Positions 43,873 through 51,956 of a DNA stretch of 64,000 bases are shown here, in pieces (the first letter of the stretch is position 1; each line of letters opens with the position of its first letter). Origin of the DNA: 21-14-0-10-47-8 sp966211795 (GTDB lineage Bacteria; Bdellovibrionota; Bdellovibrionia; Bdellovibrionales; Bdellovibrionaceae). The DNA is taken from the NCBI GenBank assembly GCA_966211795.1, contig CBIHNW010000007.1:62001-126000 (forward strand), given 5' to 3'. A model generated the notes under the pieces. It was given only the letters and a program-made list of their open reading frames with translations, did no database searches and was not told the DNA's origin. Both the position numbers and the translations under genes were made by a program.

Positions 43873-44175
43873 TGGACGTGGGACCTTCTTGCCGGCCAAT
43901 GGGGCTGAGAAGTTTTCAAATTCAATCGGGACATAATTCCAAATTTCGGAATATATTTGCACTTTTTCTTTGACAGCATTTTCAGCTTTTTCTTGAGGGC
44001 TTGGCTTTAAATAGAACTCTATTTTTGCTAAAAGTTTTGGGGTTTGTGTTTTGTTTTGAATAGCGAGTCGATTGCAAGGTTTAAAGTGGTATCTGAAGTG
44101 GCTTTCTGCACTCGATGAAAATCCAATTTAAAAACATATGATATATCTCTTCTCGAATTGAAAGAGAGGATTTGT

Positions 44176-45333
44176 ATGTTTGAGAATGTGAGAGATGACG
44201 AAGCAAAAACCCTGAATGATAATGCAAAATTGTCATGGCAAAGCCAGAACGTGAATCGATCTCGGAATGCAAATAAGTTGCATGACTCCAATGCTTCTGG
44301 AGATCAAAAAAAATTACAAATTGAGAAAGTTCACGAGCATGCACTCTTTGCGAGCCGGGAATACAAAAAAGCAGAACATGTCTTGTTTGAAGCCGTGTGT
44401 GAGGTGGATCGCTATCAGGTGCATGCGTATTTTGAGTGCTCAAGTCTGTTTGAATATTGCATCAAATACCTAAATATCTCGGAAGCCATGGCCTGCAATA
44501 TGATTGCGGTTGCTCGGAAATCAAAGCAAGTACCGGAACTGAAAGCCGCGGTCATGGCGGGCGAAGTGAGTGTGTCGACTGCTAGAAAAATTACTCCAGT
44601 GATTAATAAAGACAATAGTTTCGAGTGGATTGCGAAAGCTTCGACTTTCACGAAAGCAAAACTTGAAAAAGCGGTGGCGACCGAGAGACCTCAGGAGCTT
44701 GTGCATGACCGAGCTAAGTACGTCTCGGCTGAGAGATTAGAAATCAAATTCGGTCTGGATGAGAAAGTGATGGAGAAATTTAAACGAGCGCAAGACCTCG
44801 TCAGTCAAAAGACAAAATCTTCTGCAAGCTTTGAGCTGACTTTGGAAATTGCGCTAGATTTCTACCTGGATAAGAATGACCCGCTCAAGAAGGCCGAGAG
44901 AAATATTTATAAATCGGAGAGAAACGATAATAAAAACAAAGATAGTCAGGTTTCGGTAAAAGCGAAATATCAATCTGTCCCAGGACAGACGAAAAACTCT
45001 GAGAGCGCAAACCCATCTGTCTCAGGACAGACGCAGGATCCTGAGAGCTTAGATCTATCTGTCCCAGGCCAGATGCAAGATCCCGAGAAATCAAATCCAC
45101 CTGTCCCAGGACAGACACGAAAACCCAAGCGCTACATCCCAGCCGCGGTCCAACACCAAGTCCTCGTCCGAGATCAAAACCAGTGCACGCACCGAAATCA
45201 CGAAGGCATCCGCTGTCCCAACACTCGCTGGCTTGAGGTGCATCATATTCATGGCTTCGCGGAAGGTGGTTCGCACAGTCTTGAGAATCTCGCGACCCTT
45301 TGCTCGAACCATCACAGGCAAATTCATGGCTAG
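44176..45333 (+). CDS. HNH endonuclease-domain protein with four 14-residue repeats
   Basis: 385 residues. The N-terminal 240 residues form a helical DUF222-like region, then four tandem 14-residue repeats at about residues 266-322 (SVPGQTKNSE, SVSGQTQDPE, SVPGQMQDPE, PVPGQTRKPK), then an HNH domain: RYIPAAVQHQVLVRDQNQCTH-type start, VHHIHGFAEGG and LENLATLCSNHH. The repeats correspond to 42-bp DNA units each containing the palindrome TCTGTCCCAGGACAGA. The start at 44176 has AGAGAGG; a TTG at 44158 is possible. The gene is AT-richer than neighbours, suggesting horizontal transfer. Confidence 0.88.
   Translation: MFENVRDDEAKTLNDNAKLSWQSQNVNRSRNANKLHDSNASGDQKKLQIEKVHEHALFASREYKKAEHVLFEAVCEVDRYQVHAYFECSSLFEYCIKYLNISEAMACNMIAVARKSKQVPELKAAVMAGEVSVSTARKITPVINKDNSFEWIAKASTFTKAKLEKAVATERPQELVHDRAKYVSAERLEIKFGLDEKVMEKFKRAQDLVSQKTKSSASFELTLEIALDFYLDKNDPLKKAERNIYKSERNDNKNKDSQVSVKAKYQSVPGQTKNSESANPSVSGQTQDPESLDLSVPGQMQDPEKSNPPVPGQTRKPKRYIPAAVQHQVLVRDQNQCTHRNHEGIRCPNTRWLEVHHIHGFAEGGSHSLENLATLCSNHHRQIHG
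44974..45115. repeat. 42-bp tandem repeat with internal palindrome, four units
   Basis: The palindrome occurs at 44974-44989, 45016-45031, 45058-45073 and 45100-45115, exactly 42 bp apart and in frame (14 codons). The units differ slightly outside the palindrome. Confidence 0.9.
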
Positions 45334-45346
45334 TGGTCGGCAAACG

Positions 45347-45385
45347 GTCCCGCTTCCCGCATTCACGATCCCGCAATCCGCTCCA
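45347..45385. repeat. Reverse GCGGGAAYGC repeats after the HNH gene
   Basis: CCCGCTTCCCGCATTCACGA and TCCCGCAATCCGC directly follow the HNH gene. They flank the AT-rich HNH segment together with the motifs at 43834-43872. Confidence 0.5.
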
Positions 45386-45434
45386 AGATGGCGGCTCGCC
45401 AAGATTCAGAGACTTGCGCCCTCCAGCGAGCTGT

Positions 45435-45791
45435 CTACTTATGTTTTTGAAGTTCGGTTAGGATGGACTGGAAAGAAGCTTCCAGTTGTTGCAACAGTCT
45501 TTCGCATTCGCCGGGGATCAGGCTGCCGGCGCGGCCCATTTTTTCGAGCTCGAAGCAGTAATGCGAGACGGCCATTGCGCCGACGCTGGCGGATGCGGAT
45601 TTTAAACCGTGTGCGCCCATCGACAACTCTTTGGGATTTTTTTCGGCCACGGCTTTTTGGATTTTGGCGATGTCTTCGGGTGCGCTTCCCAGAAACACAT
45701 CGATCACTTGTCCGACAAGCGAAGGTTCGATTGCGCGCAATCCATCAAGCACTGATACGTCAAGACTGACTAAGTTAGCTGCTTCTGCCAT
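45435..45791 (-). CDS. Histidine phosphotransfer (HPt) protein
   Basis: 118 residues, all helical, with the phospho-accepting H61 in AHGLKSASASVGA. HPt proteins shuttle phosphoryl groups between hybrid kinases and response regulators. It lies on the same strand 61 bp downstream of the E2-like gene and may be the last gene of the csrA-fliW segment. Its partner is unknown. Confidence 0.9.
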   Translation of the reverse strand: MAEAANLVSLDVSVLDGLRAIEPSLVGQVIDVFLGSAPEDIAKIQKAVAEKNPKELSMGAHGLKSASASVGAMAVSHYCFELEKMGRAGSLIPGECERLLQQLEASFQSILTELQKHK

Positions 45792-45852
45792 ATTTCATCC
45801 TAACCTATTTTCGGTATCGAAAATGGAAGAACTCTTCCCATTTCTAAGAAGC

Positions 45853-46686
45853 TTACTTCAAATGCAGTTCGGGCTCAGCCAAATATTTCTGAAAAAGGCG
45901 ACTCATGACCGAAGCGTGAATACCGTCCATAAAACGGTGATCAAAAGTGATGCCCAGTCTCATAATGGGACGAATCTCGACGCGGCCATTCACCACCCAC
46001 GGACGTTCCTGAATCGCCCCGATCGTGAGAAGCAACGGCACACGAGTGTAAGGAACCAGCGGCGCCCAGGCGATATCGACTCCCAAGCTGCCAACATTCG
46101 TGATCATCACCGAGCCGAAAGGATCTTGCGCCAAACCGGCCCATGATAAATTCAGTTGCAAATCATATATTAAAAAGGAGCTGATGTTCAGCGCCCAACG
46201 AACCAAAGGCCACGGAATCCACTTCATGGTTTGAATCGAAGAGGTCAGCTCGCCCTGACCACCACGGCGAATGACGTCAGCCTTTCGATTGAGCTCTTCA
46301 CCGATTTGCACCAGAGACAAATTTTCCGCATGACGGACAATCTCACCCGACAGCATGGCTTTGCCGATCGGATCCGATGCCTCTCCTTGAATATTCACTT
46401 GGTAGAAAAGATCGACGTGCTTTCGGCGGTACAAACGACTGAAGCGAATCAGGCCATTGATCTCGGGGCGTTCGTGCAAAACTTTGGCGACCGCTTTGCC
46501 AACCAAATGCGCGATGGAAAGTTTGGTGCTTGTTTTCTTCTGCTCGCTCTCGAGAAATCGCAAAGCATTCGAGACATCAATTTCGAGCAAACCATAGACG
46601 GAAGGATCACCCGCCGTTCGCCATGAACCCATGGCGATCTTGCGGAACAGGGAACCGCCTTCGACTTTGGTGATTTCGAGACTCAC
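45853..46686 (-). CDS. Lipoyl-less 2-oxoacid dehydrogenase acyltransferase-like (E2 catalytic) protein
   Basis: 277 residues corresponding to the catalytic trimeric domain of E2 or CAT-like acyltransferases. The active-site motif DHRFMDG (HxxxDG) is intact near residue 253, and VMITNVGSLGVD and PLLLTIGAI match the fold. There is no lipoyl or peripheral-subunit-binding domain, so it is not a normal pyruvate dehydrogenase E2. It follows fliW after 3 bp and is probably translated with it. Acyl donor and target are unknown. Confidence 0.85.
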   Translation of the reverse strand: MSLEITKVEGGSLFRKIAMGSWRTAGDPSVYGLLEIDVSNALRFLESEQKKTSTKLSIAHLVGKAVAKVLHERPEINGLIRFSRLYRRKHVDLFYQVNIQGEASDPIGKAMLSGEIVRHAENLSLVQIGEELNRKADVIRRGGQGELTSSIQTMKWIPWPLVRWALNISSFLIYDLQLNLSWAGLAQDPFGSVMITNVGSLGVDIAWAPLVPYTRVPLLLTIGAIQERPWVVNGRVEIRPIMRLGITFDHRFMDGIHASVMSRLFQKYLAEPELHLK

Positions 46687-46689
46687 AGA

Positions 46690-47232
46690 TTAAAGACTTT
46701 GATCGAGAGCTTTTTCAGGCAAGCGAATCGCGACATCCAACCCATGAGATTGAGCCTTGATCGATTGATGAGGATTTTGCACCACCCGCTGTTGCAGCTT
46801 CAAGAAGATCGGCTCGCGAATGGCGAGATTGTTATCTTGCAAGACGCATTGGCGTGCGCGCTTTTCAACGATATTGATGATGATGGGAGCTTTCATATTG
46901 GCCGTCATTTGAGTTGGATCATCCGGAATGGTGATGATGCAAAACATGCGAGCGCCTTGCAGATTTTGAAGCTTCAATGCTTCCAAATCGCTTTTTGCCA
47001 ATGTGACTTTGTAATTTTCAGAGAAGAGTTCGGGTTCTAAGACGGGAAATGCGATCGCGGGCTCATCACAACTTTGCAGCCAAGCGAAGATGTCATCGTT
47101 CGGATCATCCAAGAGCACAAATTTTTTCAAATCCGCGAAGCCGAGAATTCCTTCTGGAAATGCCAAAAGATCTTCGCTTTGAAACTGGACTTGGCCAAAA
47201 CGAGTTGTCTGTATCAACAAAGACTGGCTCAC
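46690..47232 (-). CDS. fliW: Flagellar assembly factor FliW
   Basis: 180 residues, slightly longer than usual. Family features: TTRFGQVQFQSEDLLAFPEG, GFADLKKFVLLDD, and the KAPIIINIVEKRARQCVL segment. FliW binds both flagellin and CsrA; when flagellin is exported, FliW antagonises CsrA and flagellin translation rises. Neighbouring csrA supports this role. Confidence 0.94.
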   Translation of the reverse strand: MSQSLLIQTTRFGQVQFQSEDLLAFPEGILGFADLKKFVLLDDPNDDIFAWLQSCDEPAIAFPVLEPELFSENYKVTLAKSDLEALKLQNLQGARMFCIITIPDDPTQMTANMKAPIIINIVEKRARQCVLQDNNLAIREPIFLKLQQRVVQNPHQSIKAQSHGLDVAIRLPEKALDQSL

Positions 47233-47352
47233 TGGATTCCCCCTACACTTTTACAGGATGCACTTACCAATGAGACACAGCAAGACAAAAAAGAGGTGCG
47301 AACCGACAAAAAACTAGACCTTTGTCGGTGTGATTTGTGCGTCGCGATGAAG

Positions 47353-47580
47353 TTAGGGCTTCAGCATTTTTGAAACGGATCGAGTCTTTTCGGTGTTCGC
47401 GGTTGCCGATTCTTTGTTGGTATCCTGAATCGCCAAATAGACTTCTTCACGGTGAATTTTAGTTTCTTTGGGGGCTTCAATCCCTAGGCGGACTTGCTTT
47501 CCCTTGATTTGCACCACGCGAATTTTGATGTGATCATCAATGGCGATGCTTTCACCTAACTTCCTTGTCAGTACGAGCAT
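47353..47580 (-). CDS. csrA: Carbon storage/translation regulator CsrA
   Basis: 75 residues; the first 55 are canonical (MLVLTRKLGESIAIDD, GIEAPKETKIHREEVY) including the RNA-contact strands, followed by a 20-residue polar tail. It binds GGA motifs over ribosome sites. A GGGAG ribosome site precedes the ATG, with a small stem TGGCC/GGCCA (47594-47609) and an AATGGATG motif in the leader that could give autoregulation. Confidence 0.96.
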   Translation of the reverse strand: MLVLTRKLGESIAIDDHIKIRVVQIKGKQVRLGIEAPKETKIHREEVYLAIQDTNKESATANTEKTRSVSKMLKP

Positions 47581-47657
47581 GTTCTAAACTCCCTGGCCGT
47601 TCTTGGCCATCCATTAGGGGTATCGGCCATATCAGAGCGGAAGTTTAGCTATTATTT

Positions 47658-48749
47658 CTATCTGAGAAAGTCAAGGAGGCTCATATTCATGGTTTTTCCC
47701 GAGGTCTCCAAAGTTGCCTTTAAAGTGCTCTCGGTCTTGTTCATATCGCTCACAACCTCGAATAGGTCGGCGTCCTCGAGCTGAGAAGCCGCCTGTTTGT
47801 TATCGACGATCGCTTTCTGCAAAGAATCGGTCGCGGCATTCAAAGATGACACTCGTGCTCCGACTTGGGCCCGAGCGTTAACAACCTGGCTGATCGCCGA
47901 GTCTATATTATCGATGGCGGACTGAATTTCGGTCTTATCGTTGGTCCTGAGCGCGATTTCAAAGTCCTTCAGCGACCGCAGAATGTTCGTGCCTTCGTTC
48001 TCGGGTGCGGACCGCGACTGAACCGTGACTTCGCCGCGGGTGTTGGCGCCAACCGATGCTGGTGAGCGCAACTCGATCGGCTCTTGCCGCATCTCTTGGT
48101 TGTGCTCGATGCGCAGCTCTTCGTTTTGCTTGTGCTCTTTGAGCTGCTCGGTGTTACGGGGCACGGCGTTTTTCGGGCCGATCAATCCATCTTGGCCCAA
48201 GCCCTGACCCAAAAACACTTTGTCGCCCGAAATGTTCATGGCCACGAAAGCGTCTTTGTTGATCTGCAATTTCATGTCGCCGTCGTCGCCCTGGTACTCG
48301 CCCGAAATGTCAAAGGGCGGTTTCGTCGTGCGGTAGCCGGCAAAAATGTATCGCTCGCCAAGCTTGCGGTTTCCGATTTGCACGGCCTGCGCGTACACCT
48401 GCCCGACCTCGGCGGCGACACTGCGACGGGTTTCGCCACTGGCACCGGCATCATTGGCTTGCTGAATGGCCAACTCTTTGGCTCGCACCAAAGCTTCGGA
48501 CAATTCAGACAAGGACTGATCGGTCGCTTCCAGAAACGAGCGCGCGACGTTGATGTTCTTCACGAATTGCTTGCTGCCGCGTTCTTCGGTTCGGTTGGCG
48601 AGCACGCGTGCCGAAGCCGTCGGATCATCCGAAGGTTTGTTGATGCGCTTCTGAGTCGCGGCCTGATTCTGCAAATCACTCATCTCTGTCCGATTTTTGG
48701 ACAGATTCTGCGTGGTTTGATTGTAAGCCATTTTATCCGTGACTCGCAT
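47658..48749 (-). CDS. flgL: Flagellar hook-associated protein FlgL (HAP3)
   Basis: 363 residues with flagellin-like termini: RVTDKMAYNQTTQNLSKNRT and KRINKPSDDP at the start, and the C-terminal helix DLFEVVSDMNKTESTLKATL. It joins the hook to the filament with FlgK. It begins 5 bp after flgK. Confidence 0.94.
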   Translation of the reverse strand: MRVTDKMAYNQTTQNLSKNRTEMSDLQNQAATQKRINKPSDDPTASARVLANRTEERGSKQFVKNINVARSFLEATDQSLSELSEALVRAKELAIQQANDAGASGETRRSVAAEVGQVYAQAVQIGNRKLGERYIFAGYRTTKPPFDISGEYQGDDGDMKLQINKDAFVAMNISGDKVFLGQGLGQDGLIGPKNAVPRNTEQLKEHKQNEELRIEHNQEMRQEPIELRSPASVGANTRGEVTVQSRSAPENEGTNILRSLKDFEIALRTNDKTEIQSAIDNIDSAISQVVNARAQVGARVSSLNAATDSLQKAIVDNKQAASQLEDADLFEVVSDMNKTESTLKATLETSGKTMNMSLLDFLR

Positions 48750-48754
48750 TTACC

Positions 48755-50167
48755 TTACAACCTCTTCAAATTCAAAACCGTGTCGAACATTTCGTCCGCG
48801 GTTTTAATCACTCGCGCCGATGCATCGAAGGCACGTTGGAACTCGATCATGTTGGTCGTCTCTTCGTCCAGCGACACGCCCGAGATGCTTTCACGGATCG
48901 TGTTGAGCTGGCCCAAAATATTATCCTGTGATTCACGCGCCTTGACCGCCCGTTGCGCCAGCACGCCGACGCGACCCACTTGGGAATTATAAAAATCATC
49001 CAGGGTCGAGGTCCCGCCATCCATGACTTCTTTGTGCTGAAGCTGGGAGATGACGTTGGCCACGGTGTTGTCACCGACGGCTCCGGGTTTGGCGCCGGCC
49101 GCGATGCGGTTGACGTCTTCGACGATCACGTCATTCATTTTGATTTCTTGCGCGGCACCGGCCACCTGATTGGGCATTTCGAAAAACAACAAGCCCTGGC
49201 GGCCATTGCGGTCAAAGCCTTCGACGTGAGCACGGTTGACTTCGTCCGCGAACGTGTAGGCCACTTGATCGATTTTTTCTTTAAAGTCCGGAATGATCTG
49301 ATCGCGAACGGCCAGGGCTCCACCCATCGTGCCGCCCCTGATTCGGTCGGAAATTTTAAATGGCGGAGTGCTTTCGTTGGCCTTGAAAAAGATATCGACC
49401 CTGCCGGTCTCCCCGTTTTCGTGCGTCTGCAGCTCGTAATGATCAAAGCCCGACACCAGAATCGCGTTGCCGGCCGTGCTGACGGTCACTTGCCCCTGAT
49501 CACCTTCGGCGTAATGGATATCGATTTTCTCGTTCAGTTTTTTTAAGACGACGTCCCGTCGATCGCGCTGATCGTTGGCGGGAATGCCTTGCACTTCGAC
49601 CTCGGCGATTTTTTCGTTCAGCGACGCGACTTCGCGAACCAGCTTGTTCACTTCGTCGGTTTCGCTCTTCACGCGCTCGTCGACATCTTTTTGAATCGAG
49701 GTCAGCTGATCATCGACGCGCTTAAAATCTTTCACCAAAGCTTCGCCGGCCTCTTTCACCATCGTGCGCGAGGTCGTCGATTCCGGATTGTTCGAAAGTT
49801 CGCGAAAGCCGTTGAAGAAATCGGTCATGTATTGATTCAGGCCTTTGTTCATCTGTTCGTTGAACACCTGCTCGACTTGGCTCAAAGCGCCTTCACGGCC
49901 CTTCTGCAGACCGAGCTGGCCCGTTTCTTTTTGCAGTTGTTTTTCAAGGAAAGGATTATTGGTTCGAGTCACGGCAGAAGCACGGGTGCCCATACCCATT
50001 TGCTTATTGCCCTCAACAATCGGGACGGCCGTCTGCAACTCCACCCGCTGGCGCGAGTAGCCTTCCGTCGATTTGTTGGCGATGTTATGGGACGTGGTCT
50101 GCAACGCGGTCTGACTGTTCATCATCGCGCGCTTTCCAATGTCCATCATTGCGTGAATCTTTGCCAT
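48755..50167 (-). CDS. flgK: Flagellar hook-associated protein FlgK (HAP1)
   Basis: 470 residues. N-terminal rod/hook motif SQTALQTTSHNIANKSTEGY and C-terminal SLDEETTNMIEFQRAFDASA are diagnostic. The start codon directly abuts the inverted repeat at 50171-50239, and the putative ribosome site AAGGGAAGG is inside its arm, so folding would hide it. Confidence 0.95.
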   Translation of the reverse strand: MAKIHAMMDIGKRAMMNSQTALQTTSHNIANKSTEGYSRQRVELQTAVPIVEGNKQMGMGTRASAVTRTNNPFLEKQLQKETGQLGLQKGREGALSQVEQVFNEQMNKGLNQYMTDFFNGFRELSNNPESTTSRTMVKEAGEALVKDFKRVDDQLTSIQKDVDERVKSETDEVNKLVREVASLNEKIAEVEVQGIPANDQRDRRDVVLKKLNEKIDIHYAEGDQGQVTVSTAGNAILVSGFDHYELQTHENGETGRVDIFFKANESTPPFKISDRIRGGTMGGALAVRDQIIPDFKEKIDQVAYTFADEVNRAHVEGFDRNGRQGLLFFEMPNQVAGAAQEIKMNDVIVEDVNRIAAGAKPGAVGDNTVANVISQLQHKEVMDGGTSTLDDFYNSQVGRVGVLAQRAVKARESQDNILGQLNTIRESISGVSLDEETTNMIEFQRAFDASARVIKTADEMFDTVLNLKRL

Positions 50168-50170
50168 AAG

Positions 50171-50239
50171 GGTGCCTTCCCTTTTTCTGTAGCAGCAATG
50201 CGTTTAACGCATATTTGCTACAGAATAAGGGAAGGCACT
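50171..50239. repeat. Inverted repeat element, copy 2, overlapping the flgK ribosome site
   Basis: The arms (50171-50194, 50216-50239) match copy 1 at 38987 with two mismatches and a 21-bp centre that is itself palindromic (ATGCGTT/AACGCAT). On the minus strand it starts just after the flgN stop and ends 3 bp before the flgK ATG. Confidence 0.8.
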
Positions 50240-50793
50240 TATGCCTCCTTCTTGACGAAGTTGCCGGCGCGATCGGGGCCGTACTCCATCTTGCCTTTGC
50301 GGGCGTAGGTCTTTTTGCCCGCCAGGGTTTCCTTCACGTTGGTCATGGCGCCGTTCAAAAGTCCCAAGGCGCTCTGAGCGTACTCTTCATTTTCTTTATT
50401 CAGGGATTGCACGCGACTGACGATCATCTCGAGCATCGAATGAATCGTGCGCAAGCGTTTCTCTTCGTCCGTGCCGTGCAGGATTTTGGCAAGATCCAAC
50501 AATCGCGGGCTGGCCGTGTCACCACCGATCAGACGCGCAAATTCTTTGGCGTATCTTTCGCGGGCGCTGTCGTGCGTGCGGATCTTGTACAGCAAGGCCT
50601 CTTTGTCTTTGTTATTTTCATCAAGCTTTGCGATATCGGCCGCGAGCAACAGCTCTTTCTCTTTGCGAACGATGTCCAGCAATTGGCGATAAAGCTTTGT
50701 CAGCTCTTCCAAATTAAGGACCAGTTTTTGATAAGCTTTATCTTGGGACGCGTCCATGCGACTCCTCCGGATCAGAAATTTCGGCGAGACCAT
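50239..50793 (-). CDS. flgN: FlgN-like flagellar export chaperone
   Basis: 184 residues, all helical, starting near MDASQDKAYQKLVLNLEELT after an optional longer N-terminus. FlgN proteins are poorly conserved; the assignment rests on size, helical character and position between flgM and flgK, whose product it would escort to the export gate. Confidence 0.8.
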   Translation of the reverse strand: MVSPKFLIRRSRMDASQDKAYQKLVLNLEELTKLYRQLLDIVRKEKELLLAADIAKLDENNKDKEALLYKIRTHDSARERYAKEFARLIGGDTASPRLLDLAKILHGTDEEKRLRTIHSMLEMIVSRVQSLNKENEEYAQSALGLLNGAMTNVKETLAGKKTYARKGKMEYGPDRAGNFVKKEA

Positions 50794-50827
50794 TCGCCGC
50801 TGCTATGACACCATGAAATGAAAAAAC

Positions 50828-51154
50828 TTAGCTCCAGCTCAACTCTTCATCGACCATCTTGTCGGCAATGTCTTTCGCCGCGACTTTGTATTCGCCGTTG
50901 TCGATCATCTTCTGCAAGCGCGCCACTTTTTCTTCGTTCACATCAGGCGCTGCCAATGCCGCTTCTTTGATTTTTTTCATGTCCTGCGCACGTGGCGAAA
51001 GATCCACTTTGCTCGCTCCGAGATCAGCATCTTGCAAGGCCGCCGCATTCGGTTTTCCACCGCCGCCGCTTGCTTTTGCTTTATCCGTTTTGTCAGCCTT
51101 ACCCGTATCACTGGTATTCAGGTTCGTGCCGACTTTATTGTGAGTAATTTTCAT
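50828..51154 (-). CDS. flgM: Anti-sigma-28 factor FlgM
   Basis: 108 residues, disordered Lys/Gly-rich N-terminal half followed by the typical C-terminal helices (VDLSPRAQDMKKI; EKVARLQKMIDNGEYKVAAKDIADKM). It holds FliA inactive until exported through the finished hook. Predicted targets in this window are the sigma-28-like promoters at 17287 and 31572. Confidence 0.92.
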   Translation of the reverse strand: MKITHNKVGTNLNTSDTGKADKTDKAKASGGGGKPNAAALQDADLGASKVDLSPRAQDMKKIKEAALAAPDVNEEKVARLQKMIDNGEYKVAAKDIADKMVDEELSWS

Positions 51155-51182
51155 CGAAGCCTCCGTGCATTCTCAAAGTGTA

Positions 51183-51956
51183 TCATAGTGAGTCAGTCAC
51201 ATCTACGGTCCAGAAGAAAGTTTTTGCTTCTGGGCTTAACAGTCCAAGCCTTTGTCCAGCTTGAATCTCGGTGCCTGCTTGTAGCTTTGCAGGTTGCAAT
51301 TCACCCGCCATGCCCCGGTCCAACTGTCCGCGAAAAACCATTTGGCTTTTAAGACCATTGTCGTGTGCCATCTCCAATAGGTTCTGATCCCCGCCTAAAT
51401 TCTTCACGCCCAACAAAGTCCCCGACCATGGCGCCGTCACCTCGTTGTCACCGAGGGCCGCTTTTTGCAGATCGTACCGCACCGTGGTCTTCAACGATTT
51501 CAAAGCCGCAGCCGAAGGTCCAGGTGACGTCTGTTGTTTCGATGACTCACCGACGGGAACAAATTGACCCGCCTGCGATCTTTCGATCTGAATCGCACCT
51601 TTCGATGCGTTTGGACCATCGATCTTGATGGGACCCATGGGACGCGTTTCTTGCGGCTTGATTCCCAATTGGGCGCCGTACTTTTCAACCAGTTGCTTAT
51701 GGATCATGTCGCCGAGACCGATGCCGCCCTTGTCGCCCCACTTTTCCACATACTCTTCATCCAGCTGTCCGCGAAAAATTTTTTCCGCCTGACCCGCCGG
51801 CATGAAGCTGCTGTCTTCGCCGACGGTGGCGCGCATCTGCTTCATCATCTCGCGCAAGAATTGTTTTTCGTAAAGCTTGCCGACATCTTTCAGCTTCTGA
51901 TCTTGCTGCTCGGGAGTTAAAGGTTGGCGAACGCCTTTAAACTGCTGAATCTTCAT
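51183..51956 (-). CDS. flgJ: FlgJ-type rod-binding protein with M23-like C-terminal domain
   Basis: 257 residues from the ATG at 51956, which overlaps the previous gene by 20 bp. Residues about 1-100 are the rod-binding domain (LYEKQFLREMMKQMR, AGQAEKIFRGQLDEEY). After a linker, residues about 165-257 follow the strand pattern of M23/LytM domains (VTAPWSGTLLGVK, GTEIQAGQRLGLL, FFWTVDV). The zinc-ligand HxxxD and HxH patterns are not visible, so this domain is probably inactive. Classical FlgJ has a GH73 muramidase here instead. Confidence 0.8.
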   Translation of the reverse strand: MKIQQFKGVRQPLTPEQQDQKLKDVGKLYEKQFLREMMKQMRATVGEDSSFMPAGQAEKIFRGQLDEEYVEKWGDKGGIGLGDMIHKQLVEKYGAQLGIKPQETRPMGPIKIDGPNASKGAIQIERSQAGQFVPVGESSKQQTSPGPSAAALKSLKTTVRYDLQKAALGDNEVTAPWSGTLLGVKNLGGDQNLLEMAHDNGLKSQMVFRGQLDRGMAGELQPAKLQAGTEIQAGQRLGLLSPEAKTFFWTVDVTDSL

